A program made the position numbers and the translations under genes. 64,000 nt of DNA from Bacteroidota bacterium (GTDB lineage Bacteria; Bacteroidota; Bacteroidia; Bacteroidales; JAAUTT01). How positions within the stretch are numbered: the first letter of the stretch is position 1; each line of letters starts with the position of its first letter. The DNA lies in assembly GCA_023429135.1 (NCBI GenBank), contig JAEYWD010000125.1:35037-99036 (forward strand), in the 5' to 3' direction. Below, piece after piece: positions 18,146 to 26,775 of this stretch. Below the pieces are notes generated by a model. The model was not told the DNA's origin. It was given only the letters and a program-made list of their open reading frames with translations, and searched no databases.

Positions 18146-19216
18146 ATGGAAAAATTTTTCAGTATTAAAGAAGCTGCTGAGTTATTAAATGTTAGCCCTG
18201 AAACGCTTAGGAGGTGGGATAACAGTGGAAAATTTACAAGTACTCGCCATCCGATAAATAATTACAGGGTATACTCCGAAGAAAGAATTAATACTCTGCT
18301 GGAAGAACTTCAACTTACAATTCCTTATACAACAAAAAAGGACAAAATTGAAGAAAATGCTGTTTATTTTAGCACTAATTATGGCAAACTCTATAATATT
18401 GATGCAAGACTTTTTTTAAAGCAACTTGAGTCCAATTCTGTCGACCTCATCTTTGCCGATCCACCTTATAATATTAATAAAGCTGAATGGGATAGTTTTT
18501 CATCGCAGAAAGAATATATAGAATGGTCCTTAAGTTGGATAAATGAAGCTCACCGGGTGCTCAAAAAAACAGGGTCGCTCTATATATGTGGGTTTTCTGA
18601 AATCCTTGCCGACATTAAATGGTCTGCTTCTCATCTTTTTAAGGGATGCAAATGGCTGGTATGGTTCTACCGTAACAAAGCTAACTTAGGCAACGACTGG
18701 GGTAGGTCTCACGAAAGTATACTGCACTTCAGAAAAACGAAAGAGTTTATTTTTAACATCGATGAGGTGAGGATCCCATATAACGAACACACCACTAAAT
18801 ATCCCAAGCGCACACAAGCTGATACATCACAATATTCAAACGGCACCAAAAATCATTATGTTTGGGAGCCTAACCCTCTTGGTGCAAAACCCAAAGATGT
18901 TCTGGAAATTCCAACCATCTCGAATAGTTCATGGGAAAAGTACCCTCACTTAACCCAGAAACCAGTAGAGCTTTTGCGGAAAATAATATTATCTTCTTCG
19001 AACCAGGATAGTATTGTTGTTGATCCATTTGGAGGCTCAGGGACTACCTATGCCGTTGCTGAGGCCTATAAACAAAAGTGGTTGGGAAGCGAATTAAATG
19101 CTTCTTACTGCGAAATGATTAGGAAAAGGCTTGAAGATAAAGATCACATTGCCCGCATTGTTTCGGGAAAAGATGAAATAGAGGCCCAAAAACGCAGGAT
19201 ATTTTTAAGAGGTTAG
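18146..19216 (+). CDS. MerR-type HTH fused to a beta-class DNA methyltransferase (type II R-M)
   Basis: 356 residues from the ATG at 18146; an in-frame TTG 12 nt earlier is less likely. Residues 4-52 are a MerR/excisionase-type winged HTH (FSIKEAAELLNVSPETLRRWDNSGKF, then YRVYSEERI). The rest is an amino-methyltransferase with DPPYN at 105-109 and the SAM-binding DPFGGSGTT near the C-terminus; this order (motif IV before I) defines the beta class, and DPPYN points to N6-adenine. The last 12 nt overlap the convergent endonuclease gene. The HTH may autoregulate the pair. The region is visibly more A+T-rich than PUL 1. The recognition sequence is unknown. Confidence 0.85.
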   Translation: MEKFFSIKEAAELLNVSPETLRRWDNSGKFTSTRHPINNYRVYSEERINTLLEELQLTIPYTTKKDKIEENAVYFSTNYGKLYNIDARLFLKQLESNSVDLIFADPPYNINKAEWDSFSSQKEYIEWSLSWINEAHRVLKKTGSLYICGFSEILADIKWSASHLFKGCKWLVWFYRNKANLGNDWGRSHESILHFRKTKEFIFNIDEVRIPYNEHTTKYPKRTQADTSQYSNGTKNHYVWEPNPLGAKPKDVLEIPTISNSSWEKYPHLTQKPVELLRKIILSSSNQDSIVVDPFGGSGTTYAVAEAYKQKWLGSELNASYCEMIRKRLEDKDHIARIVSGKDEIEAQKRRIFLRG

Positions 19217-20092
19217 AAGTTGCCGAAGATCCCTGGTCAACAATTCTGAGAACCTTTTCATATGGCCAGAATATGGAGCCTTATGTACTATCGGAGGAGG
19301 ATCAAGGTAATAAATCCCATCCAGTTTTGTAAGAAACTTTGTATAAACCATAAATAGCCCGGAAACAAGGGTATAGCTGATATTATTGTCCTCTTTTCTT
19401 TGAACATCGTTTAAAAAAACGGCTATTACTTTTTGGGGGTGATTCACAAACTTCTCCAACAGAATTTTATCAATAAAAAGTTTGCCCATCCTGTCCTTAG
19501 AAGTGGTTTTAGCCGAAAGTACAATCTCCCTTTCATCCAAAGATGTTGATGTTGACATGACTTTTTGATAAGGAGACAAAATCAGATCATTCTCACATTT
19601 ATAGTTTTTAACACCTTCCTCAGTTTCATAAGGTATCTGTAAAACTATTTTCTTGCTTGAAATCCCAATAGACGTGAAAATAACTTTTATCAAATCTTCA
19701 AACCTGTTTCCCACATGTTTTCGGGCACTGTTAGGTTCAACAAGTAAATCCAATCCAGCTCCTATCGCCTGCTGAATAGTATATAAGGTGGTATCTATAA
19801 CATTATTTTCTTCTTCCGTAAAGGTAGTTTCACTTGCTTTTATCCTGTCGAAAATTTGCTTCAGCAAATGAAATTTCAAAAGAAAATCCTTCTTCTCTAA
19901 AAACAAACTTTGATTAATAGGACGTACAAATTTCTTCAAACCCGCTTGATTCGAAACATAAATCCGAAAATGACCCTTATCTTCATATCCGCTTATTACA
20001 TTGGGTAAAAAATCCAAAACCCGTAATGTAATATCATGAAATTCTTCAAGAGTACTCTTTTTCGCTTGTAAATCTTTGTCTAAGGCAGTCAT
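19205..20092 (-). CDS. Probable type II restriction endonuclease (PD-(D/E)xK fold)
   Basis: A 295-residue protein, tail-to-tail with and overlapping the methyltransferase by 12 bp. No exact family is recognised, but the middle shows the arrangement expected of a PD-(D/E)xK nuclease: NRFEDLIK (Glu near 132), KCENDLILS (Asp 169) and EIVLSAKTTSKDR (Lys 195), the last resembling the conserved core of many type II enzymes. Convergent methyltransferase/endonuclease pairs are common. The call rests on context plus these motifs. Its upstream sequence contains TTACTTTG, one mismatch from the -7 consensus, just before the duplicated glucanase fragment. Confidence 0.75.
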   Translation of the reverse strand: MTALDKDLQAKKSTLEEFHDITLRVLDFLPNVISGYEDKGHFRIYVSNQAGLKKFVRPINQSLFLEKKDFLLKFHLLKQIFDRIKASETTFTEEENNVIDTTLYTIQQAIGAGLDLLVEPNSARKHVGNRFEDLIKVIFTSIGISSKKIVLQIPYETEEGVKNYKCENDLILSPYQKVMSTSTSLDEREIVLSAKTTSKDRMGKLFIDKILLEKFVNHPQKVIAVFLNDVQRKEDNNISYTLVSGLFMVYTKFLTKLDGIYYLDPPPIVHKAPYSGHMKRFSELLTRDLRQLLTS

Positions 20093-20136
20093 TGTTCATT
20101 TTTTTCACCAAAGTAAACATTTTTAAAACATCATTG

Positions 20137-20204
20137 TGGGATTTGTTTATGAAAGATCCCGATGTAAAAAGGGGTTTGGATAGATTGGGTTTAAGGTGGA
20201 TGAA
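20137..20204 (+). pseudogene. Decayed second copy of the glucanase 3' end
   Basis: About 93% identical to 17968-18036 and in the same orientation. Its first part would encode WDLFMKDPDVKRGLDRLG, as in the second glucanase, but a missing G then shifts the frame. It has no upstream gene body: the endonuclease promoter region ends about 30 bp before it. A strong terminator follows 43 bp later. It is best read as the original 3' end of the PUL, left behind when the R-M pair was inserted. Confidence 0.8.
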
Positions 20205-20246
20205 AAGGTGGGGAGGAAATTGCATCAAGTCTAAAATAGATAGTAA

Positions 20247-20280
20247 AATAAGGGCAGGTCAAGGTTGATCTGCCCTTATT
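20247..20280. terminator. Strong bidirectional terminator at the old end of PUL 1
   Basis: An 11-bp perfect stem, AATAAGGGCAG and CTGCCCTTATT, with a 12-nt loop and A/T runs on both sides. It sits between the + strand glucanase remnant and the - strand T9SS-tail fragment, so it probably served two convergent genes. Confidence 0.85.
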
Positions 20281-20285
20281 TTATT

Positions 20286-20520
20286 TTATTGAAATATCAC
20301 TTTCGTTCTGAAAACCTCTTTACCTTCAATAATCAATGTATAAATGCCCGAAGGAATATGATTCCTTTCAATAAAGAAGTTATCTTCAGAAACACTTTCT
20401 GCCAGATATAAGGTTTTTCCTGTCAGATCTAGTAGTCTCACTCTTACGTTCCCTGTGAAATTCTTTCCAAATTTAACTATAATACCATATCTGGAAGGAT
20501 TTGGACTAACATTTAAACTT
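20286..20520 (-). pseudogene. Orphan T9SS C-terminal sorting domain (gene remnant)
   Basis: Read leftward, 78 codons to a TAA at 20288-20286 give a type A T9SS tail: SLNVSPNPS at the start, VRLLDLTGKTLY in the middle, then IPSGIYTLIIEGKEVFRTKVIFQ. This domain normally ends a large secreted protein. Here no body precedes it: within about 30 bp upstream the frame runs into repeat array B and meets a stop. It is therefore a remnant of a lost secreted enzyme, perhaps a former PUL 1 member. Confidence 0.8.
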
Positions 20521-20789
20521 CTGAATTTGACTCTTAAATTTCGGAATTGCCATTACAAAAACGAAACAGCCATTGCAACTTCCGAAATTGCCAATCACGA
20601 TCCGAAACCGGCAATTAAATTTCAGAAATCGCCGTTCAAAAAAACGAAATCGACATTAGATTTTCGAAATTGAGAATTAATAAAAAGAAACTGCCATTAC
20701 AAAAACGAAATCGCCGCTACAAAAACGAAACTGGCATTCAAATTTTCGGGAAGGCCAATAAAATTCCGGGATCGTCACTGTAAAAAAAC
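20521..20789. repeat. Degenerate 19-23-bp tandem array B (about 13 units)
   Basis: Units begin at 20521, 20542, 20562, 20583, 20603, 20623, 20645, 20665, 20687, 20706, 20726, 20747 and 20767. The consensus is about CGAAAYYGCCATT followed by an A- or T-rich tail; the last two units read CGGGA. Lengths of 19-23 bp do not keep a reading frame, so the array is non-coding. It replaces the 5' side of the T9SS-tail fragment and lies 166 bp before the next gene. Confidence 0.8.
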
Positions 20790-20955
20790 ATAAGTTTATA
20801 GTAAATAACAACTAAACTGCATTTTCGCAAACACACCATAAAATTTGCACGACCTAATTTACTCATTAACACTTTGTTTTTCAATCAATTTAAATATTTG
20901 TTCAAACTCCAAATATTATTTACTTTTCGACTCTCAACCATCAAAAACATTTACC

Positions 20956-21645
20956 ATGAACAAGTATCAAATTGCTAAACTCGACTCTCACAAATTAGTA
21001 GTTCAGGTTGCCCGCACCGATAAAACTACTACTGACTCCATCCCTAATTTTGCCAAAGGTATCGACGCCCTTGAAGTTATTGTGACCGATCTCGACCAAA
21101 TGAAAATCGAGCAGGAGAAAAACATTACGGGTATTGCCGACGATAAAAGTGATGTTCAGGAAGATCTCTGCGATTATCTGCTCGATGTTTCAGGGGCAAT
21201 CCATTCGTACGCCTACGATAAAAAAAATTACACACTGATGGCAAAAGTCGACATCAAACCGAACACAGTTGAAAAAATGTTGCAGGCCGATATTATTACT
21301 GCCTGCGAGTCTGTAAAACTGGAAGCCGCCGAGGTGCCTGTGGCCGATTTGGCTAAAGAAGGTATTACGGCTCAGGATCTTGAAACTTTTGCAAAGCTTA
21401 TCGACGATTACAAAAAAGTAAAGCCTACTCCACGCGAAGCTATCGTAGAACGCTCTACCTACACCGCAAATATCAAAGATTTATTTACTGAAGCTAACCA
21501 TTTAATCAAAAATAGTCTCGACCGCCTGGCAGCGCAGTTTAAAAGAAAGAACCCCGATTTTTATCTTAAATACAAAGCTGCACGAAATATTATCTATTCA
21601 AGACCCAATAACACCGCGGATAGCAAAAAAACAAACCTGGTGTAA
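20956..21645 (+). CDS. Uncharacterised helical protein
   Basis: 229 residues from the ATG at 20956 (MNKYQIAKLDSHKL); an in-frame upstream start would add a 37-residue leader that looks non-coding. There is no signal peptide or membrane segment. The composition (Ala, Lys, Asp, Glu, Leu) and periodicity suggest a mostly alpha-helical cytoplasmic protein. The C-terminal half (LFTEANHLIKNSLDRLAAQFKRKNPDF, then YKAARNIIYSRP) resembles a recurrent unnamed family I recall from other Bacteroidota, with no known function. It stands alone, with array B upstream and a terminator downstream. Confidence 0.75.
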   Translation: MNKYQIAKLDSHKLVVQVARTDKTTTDSIPNFAKGIDALEVIVTDLDQMKIEQEKNITGIADDKSDVQEDLCDYLLDVSGAIHSYAYDKKNYTLMAKVDIKPNTVEKMLQADIITACESVKLEAAEVPVADLAKEGITAQDLETFAKLIDDYKKVKPTPREAIVERSTYTANIKDLFTEANHLIKNSLDRLAAQFKRKNPDFYLKYKAARNIIYSRPNNTADSKKTNLV

Positions 21646-21670
21646 TTGTATTCAAAATGTTATTAAGCCT

Positions 21671-21700
21671 AACCCGGGGTTATATACTCCGGGTTTTTTA
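21671..21700 (+). terminator. Rho-independent terminator after the helical protein gene
   Basis: Stem AACCCGG / CCGGGTT with an 11-nt loop, followed by a T run, 25 bp after the stop. Confidence 0.8.
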
Positions 21701-21744
21701 TTTTTGTATGAATTTAAACCGTCCATCTCACTTAATAAAAACAA

Positions 21745-24522
21745 ATGATAAAATACCGCCTGACATCTGTTATTTCAATAATTATCGTCAGCATTCTTAG
21801 CGGAAGAGCCATTACAGCCCAGCACCACGAAATTAAGAATTTCATCTCGGGCAATATCCCCGTTCAAAACCAAAACTGGGGGGTATATCAACATCCGGGC
21901 AGCAAGCTGGTTTATTTTGCCAACAGTGAAGGTTTGATTGAATACGACGGATTAACCACCTCCACCTACAAATTACCTAAAAACAAAGGCGTTCGTTCGG
22001 TACTGATTGATAAAAACGGTTTGATATTTACAGGAGGATTTGAAGAACTTGGATACTGGCAAAAAGATAAAGATTGTAAACTTCGGTACTTCTCTCTCGC
22101 AAAGCTTGCAGAAATAAAAGGCAACGACGAAATATGGAAAATTTATGAGCAGAATGGAAAGATCTACTTCCAATCGTTTACCACCATTTATATATACGAT
22201 TACAAAACCATTCAAAAACCGGATGCCCCTTTCACCCTGCTTTTTATGTTTCCTAAAAAGAACAATGGTTTTTTGGTCCAGATACTAGGAATGGGATTAT
22301 ATAATTTCGACAACGACCAATACAGCATCATTCGAGGTAGCTCTATGTTTTCGACTATGAAAATACACACCATTGTTCCCTATCCCAACAACTCATACCT
22401 TATCGGGACCGCAAACAATGGGTTGTATATTCTAAAAGATGAAAAAATTTCGCCGTTCCCCTGCGAGGTATCCGAATTCTTGAAATACAATACCTGTAAT
22501 GCCGGTGTAGACATTAACGATTCCACTTTTGTGTTCGGGACCATTCTTGGTGGTATCATCGAATTCAACACCAGCGGAACCATAAAAAAAATGTTCAACT
22601 ATTCAAACGGGCTGAGAAATAACACTGTACTATCGTTGTTCAAAGACAATGAAAACGGAATTTGGGTAGGCCTGGATCAGGGAGCAAATTATCTGGAGAC
22701 ATTCTCACCAATGGAGCAATATACCAATATTACAGGAACATTGGGTACCATTTATTCTATTCTGAAAAAGGACAATCTTCTGTACATAGGAACCAACCAG
22801 GGATTATTTAAAGCCCGAATCGACAACTTCGACGAGCATTACAACTTTACCGATGTAAAAATGGTGCCGGGAAGCCAAGGTCAGGTATGGTCGCTAAAGG
22901 AATTCGACGATCAGGTACTTTGCGGACATAACGATGGTACTTTTATTGCCGGTAATGGGTCTTTCAGACAAATTTCTTCCATTACCGGAGGCTGGGCTTT
23001 CTCGTCTTTGAAAGATTTTATCATTCAGGGCACCTATACAGGGCTGGTGATTCTGGAAAAAGACGGACAGGGTAATTGGAAATTCAGGAATAAAATTAAA
23101 AGTTACGATCAGCCGGCACGCCGTGTGGAAGTAGACTACCTGGGTTTTATCTGGGCATCGCACCATCAGCAGGGAATTTATAAAATTGAGTTGAACGAAA
23201 AACTCGACTCGGCTCAAAACAAAACTTTTTTTAGCGGGATAAACGGATCTTCAGGTAATATTGATGTGTTCAAAATCAATAACCGAATTATTTTTACCGG
23301 TTCCGACAAATTATATACATTTGACTACGATGCCAATAAAATTGTTGCCTTCAAAATCCTTAATGAGCAGTTAAAAGAGTTTAGCAAAACCCTGCAAATT
23401 ATTCCTTTTGAAGGAACACAGTATTGGTTGGTAATGGAAGATAAAATAGCCCTCTTCGACATAAACCGCGACTTCAAAATCAGGAAAATCCTGGAATTCA
23501 GTCAAAAAAATATTCACACTTCGGGTAACGATCTGGAGATTATTAAAATCGATCGCGGGAATATACTTTATCAAACTCGCTCCGGTTTCGCAATTTTAAA
23601 TACTTCTAATGTCCAAAACCTAAGCAACGTTTCCAGGGTTTTCTTCAAATCCATCAACTTTCAGGGAAAAGGCAGAACAATAGAAATGTGCGGTAATAAT
23701 ACTCCCATAAAAGTACCATACACAACAAATAACATAAGAGTATACTTTTCCGATCCCTCCAGATTCAACATGGAAGAAAAGGTTTACTATTACCGTATCC
23801 CGGAGCTGGAGGACCAATGGCATACAACTACCATAGATAATTTCAGTTATAATAATGTGCGATTTGGCTCCTACACCATCGAAATCAAAACCGATGTAAA
23901 CGCAGTACCTGTTTCCCTGAATTTTGTTATAAAAGCGCCCTGGTATCTTACATATTATGCTTTTGCTGCTTATTTTCTACTTTTTGTGCTTATCAATTAT
24001 TCAGCATACCGGATATTCCGCTACGAACTTAAGAAACAAAAAAAGATGGTAGAGATGGAAGTCAGGCGAAATACCCTCGAGAACGAGCTCGACATCAAAA
24101 GCAACGAGTTAATGCTAACAATGCGGTATTTGATTCAAAAAAATGAAATACTCACCGAACTCAAGAAGGAAATCGATGCCCTGAAAGAGCAATCGGCCAA
24201 ATACCCCATTAAGCATGTAAGAAATCTTGAAAAAATTATCGATGAAGGCCTTGACACCCAAACCGAGAGCTGGAAAAGCGCTATGAGCAACCTGAAACTC
24301 TCGCAGGAAGGTTTCTTCCGAAGGTTGAAAGAAAAACACCCCGACCTTACCCCAAATGATTTACGGCTGTGTTCCTATTTAAGAATGAATTTCACCACCA
24401 AAGAAATAGCTCACCTGCTGAATATTTCGGGACGAGGTGTTGAAATTGGCCGGTACAGGCTAAGAAAGAAAATGAATCTACCGCACGATGTAAATCTTTC
24501 GGAATATTTGATGGGAAGCTGA
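21745..24522 (+). CDS. Membrane-bound propeller/triple-Tyr sensor with LuxR-type HTH
   Basis: A 925-residue one-protein sensor-regulator. After a signal or anchor (about 1-26) come two-component-regulator propeller repeats (about 30-640; WGVYQHPGSKLVYFANSEGLIEYDG and similar), a Y_Y_Y domain (about 665-730), one membrane helix (LTYYAFAAYFLLFVLINYSAY, near 735-757), a coiled coil, and a C-terminal HTH (LTPNDLRLCSYLRMNFTTKEIAHLLNISGRGVEIGRYRLRKK). No kinase or receiver domain is present, so the signal must pass straight from the periplasm to the DNA-binding end. Such proteins regulate neighbouring PULs; PUL 1 or PUL 2 is the likely target. Confidence 0.9.
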   Translation: MIKYRLTSVISIIIVSILSGRAITAQHHEIKNFISGNIPVQNQNWGVYQHPGSKLVYFANSEGLIEYDGLTTSTYKLPKNKGVRSVLIDKNGLIFTGGFEELGYWQKDKDCKLRYFSLAKLAEIKGNDEIWKIYEQNGKIYFQSFTTIYIYDYKTIQKPDAPFTLLFMFPKKNNGFLVQILGMGLYNFDNDQYSIIRGSSMFSTMKIHTIVPYPNNSYLIGTANNGLYILKDEKISPFPCEVSEFLKYNTCNAGVDINDSTFVFGTILGGIIEFNTSGTIKKMFNYSNGLRNNTVLSLFKDNENGIWVGLDQGANYLETFSPMEQYTNITGTLGTIYSILKKDNLLYIGTNQGLFKARIDNFDEHYNFTDVKMVPGSQGQVWSLKEFDDQVLCGHNDGTFIAGNGSFRQISSITGGWAFSSLKDFIIQGTYTGLVILEKDGQGNWKFRNKIKSYDQPARRVEVDYLGFIWASHHQQGIYKIELNEKLDSAQNKTFFSGINGSSGNIDVFKINNRIIFTGSDKLYTFDYDANKIVAFKILNEQLKEFSKTLQIIPFEGTQYWLVMEDKIALFDINRDFKIRKILEFSQKNIHTSGNDLEIIKIDRGNILYQTRSGFAILNTSNVQNLSNVSRVFFKSINFQGKGRTIEMCGNNTPIKVPYTTNNIRVYFSDPSRFNMEEKVYYYRIPELEDQWHTTTIDNFSYNNVRFGSYTIEIKTDVNAVPVSLNFVIKAPWYLTYYAFAAYFLLFVLINYSAYRIFRYELKKQKKMVEMEVRRNTLENELDIKSNELMLTMRYLIQKNEILTELKKEIDALKEQSAKYPIKHVRNLEKIIDEGLDTQTESWKSAMSNLKLSQEGFFRRLKEKHPDLTPNDLRLCSYLRMNFTTKEIAHLLNISGRGVEIGRYRLRKKMNLPHDVNLSEYLMGS

Positions 24523-24779
24523 AATTTAGTAATATAACCTGAGTTTCCCGACTTAAGAATTTAAGTGTCGCACTTTTACAGTTTGAAGTTGGAGAAAAGC
24601 ACATCTGTTTGTTTCAAAATAGTTGTATTAAGAAAATTTGGATAATTTTACCCTCGCTTAGTATTAGAAATATGTATTTTAAATATTTATAACACGCAAC
24701 TTCTCCGTTCTATTCAACGGATTAGGCAGTTAAGAGCATTATGATTTTATTAAATATTTTCTAAAAAGTTTTTTAGTTA

Positions 24780-25400
24780 ATGGAAATGGCAGATCGCTTT
24801 TTGATTCAGGAACTTATCAATGGGAACGAACGGGCGTTTGATAAGATATTCAGCGACCATTATCTTAACCTTTGCCGATTTGCCAATTCCATTGTACATG
24901 ACTCGGACTCGGCCCAAAATCTGGTACAACAAGTATTCATAAGTCTTTGGGAAAATCGTAAATCTACAGATCATATAGAACGATTAACTCCTTACCTGAC
25001 AACCACAGTACGAAATGCCTGCATTAATTTCCTTAAAAAGGAAAAGAGAAATGTTGACTTGTCGGCCATTCCCTCAAATTCTCATACTGAAAACACTACC
25101 GAAAGACAAATAAATCTGGCTGAATTTGAGGAACAACTTATAATTGCGCTGTCGGGACTACCCGAAAGGTGCAAAATGGCCTTTGAATACAGTCGTTTCT
25201 GGAATTTAACCAATAAACAGATAGCAGAAAAAATGAATATCTCTGTTAAAGGTGTTGAAGCTTTAATTAGCAGAGCATTAAAAATGCTTCGTGTATCTCT
25301 GGCCGAATATTTACCATCCTCAGGAAATACCAGACTTCAGGATTCCATCCTTTTTATGCTGATTAAAATGGTTAGAGAAAAACCAAACTTATCTATGTAG
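24780..25400 (+). CDS. ECF-type RNA polymerase sigma factor (PUL 2)
   Basis: A 206-residue sigma-70 family protein of the Bacteroidota ECF expansion. Region 2 is near residues 20-90 (FDKIFSDHYLNLCRFANSIVHDSDSAQNLVQQVFISLWENR) and region 4 near 120-185 (LSGLPERCKMAFEYSRFWNLTNKQIAEKMNISVKGVEALISRALKMLR). It is followed by a FecR-type anti-sigma factor and an STN-containing SusC, the standard trans-envelope switch: the transporter senses its glycan, FecR releases sigma, and sigma transcribes susCD. MEMADRF allows a start two codons later. Confidence 0.92.
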   Translation: MEMADRFLIQELINGNERAFDKIFSDHYLNLCRFANSIVHDSDSAQNLVQQVFISLWENRKSTDHIERLTPYLTTTVRNACINFLKKEKRNVDLSAIPSNSHTENTTERQINLAEFEEQLIIALSGLPERCKMAFEYSRFWNLTNKQIAEKMNISVKGVEALISRALKMLRVSLAEYLPSSGNTRLQDSILFMLIKMVREKPNLSM

Positions 25401-25595
25401 CAATTTTGAACCAATACCTGACTTTAGGTATTGCCGAAAAAAGACTCTTTTATAATACGTCAATAAATATTATCTTAAAGGATATGAGCAAAGTATGCAT
25501 ATTATATACTAAGGCTCGGTTTTTCTCATTTTTTTTATTCATGTATATAGGGTAACACGCTTCATTAATTGTCAATCTCATGAAAACCTATTAAA

Positions 25596-26636
25596 ATGGT
25601 AGTTGATAACGAAAAAATATACGAGTTAGTTGTAAGGTCATTTTCAGGCGAGTTAAGCAAGGAGGAAAAGGATCAATTAAATGAATGGATAAATTCAGAT
25701 CCTGCCAACAAACTGGAATATTACGATTATTTCGAAATATGGAAGAAATCTAATATTATGCGATTCCCGGATATAGATATTCAGGAATCGCTCGAAAAAA
25801 CAAAAAAAATGGCAGGAATCCATTATAAAAACAGGAAGCTCATCCTTGTTTTAACAAGAGTTGCAGCTATTTTTATCTTAGCAGTTCTCTTCTCGGTTAT
25901 TTATAACAAATATTTTAATGAAAAACTGGATAAAGAATATTACACATCGCAGGAAATTAAAGCAGCTTTTGGAACCCAAACCCGCATACAGTTGCCCGAT
26001 GGCTCGATAGTTTTTCTCAATTCAGGGAGTATTTTACGCTTTCCAAACTCTTTTACAGGAAGAACAACAAGAGACGTAGAACTTATTGGCGAAGGGTACT
26101 TTAACGTGAAAAAAGACAATTCACAACCCTTTATCGTAACTGCAAAAAAAATCCGGATTGAGGTGCTGGGCACCTCTTTTAATGTGAATGCTTACCAGAA
26201 TGAACCATTTGCTACCATAGCTTTAGTTGAGGGAAGTATCCGGATTGGCAAAACCGATAAAAACCATGTGATAGAGACCTTCCAAATGAGGAAAAACCAG
26301 GTTTGTATTTTCGATTCTTCAACAAGCAATTTCCAAATTAAAAATGAAGCTAATTTAAACCGGCATATAGCCTGGACAGAAGGCAAAATTGTATTTTTTA
26401 ACGATTATGTGAATACAGTAGTATCGAAATTAGAAAACTGGTATAACGTTGATATTGAGATAAAAGATAAAAGTATAGAAAAATATCGTTTTACCGGCAC
26501 ATTCATTAACGAACCTATTGAACAGGTTCTTAGCATTCTAAGTATGACTTCCAATATGCAATACAAGATATATCCGGCCATAAAAACTGCCGATAATTCC
26601 TATTCTAAACGAAAAATAATTTTAACATCAAAATAG
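25596..26636 (+). CDS. FecR-family transmembrane anti-sigma factor (PUL 2)
   Basis: A 346-residue inner-membrane protein: cytoplasmic N-terminal sigma-binding helices (about 1-80, ELVVRSFSGELSKEEKDQLNEWINSDP), one membrane helix (LVLTRVAAIFILAVLFSVIY near 85-105), and periplasmic FecR and DUF4974-type domains (TQIRLPDGS-like TRIQLPDGSIVFLNSGS, GEGYFNVKKDNSQPF, VLGTSFNVNAYQNE, and FTGTFINEPIEQVLSILS). It holds the preceding sigma factor inactive until signalled by the STN domain of the SusC encoded next. Confidence 0.93.
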   Translation: MVVDNEKIYELVVRSFSGELSKEEKDQLNEWINSDPANKLEYYDYFEIWKKSNIMRFPDIDIQESLEKTKKMAGIHYKNRKLILVLTRVAAIFILAVLFSVIYNKYFNEKLDKEYYTSQEIKAAFGTQTRIQLPDGSIVFLNSGSILRFPNSFTGRTTRDVELIGEGYFNVKKDNSQPFIVTAKKIRIEVLGTSFNVNAYQNEPFATIALVEGSIRIGKTDKNHVIETFQMRKNQVCIFDSSTSNFQIKNEANLNRHIAWTEGKIVFFNDYVNTVVSKLENWYNVDIEIKDKSIEKYRFTGTFINEPIEQVLSILSMTSNMQYKIYPAIKTADNSYSKRKIILTSK

Positions 26637-26775
26637 TATAACAATAAAAAACACAGTGCCTATGTAATAAAACTAACTAAAAAAATAAACAGGAAAGTGT
26701 TGCTACCACTTCCCTGTTTAGAAGTTTAACCATCTGCTTAACAGATAATTATTTCAAATTAAAACAAACAAATTT

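Noticed and set aside
20521..20789. Array B as a CRISPR array
   Set aside because: Units of about 20 bp follow one another with no constant repeat alternating with unique spacers, and no cas genes are present.
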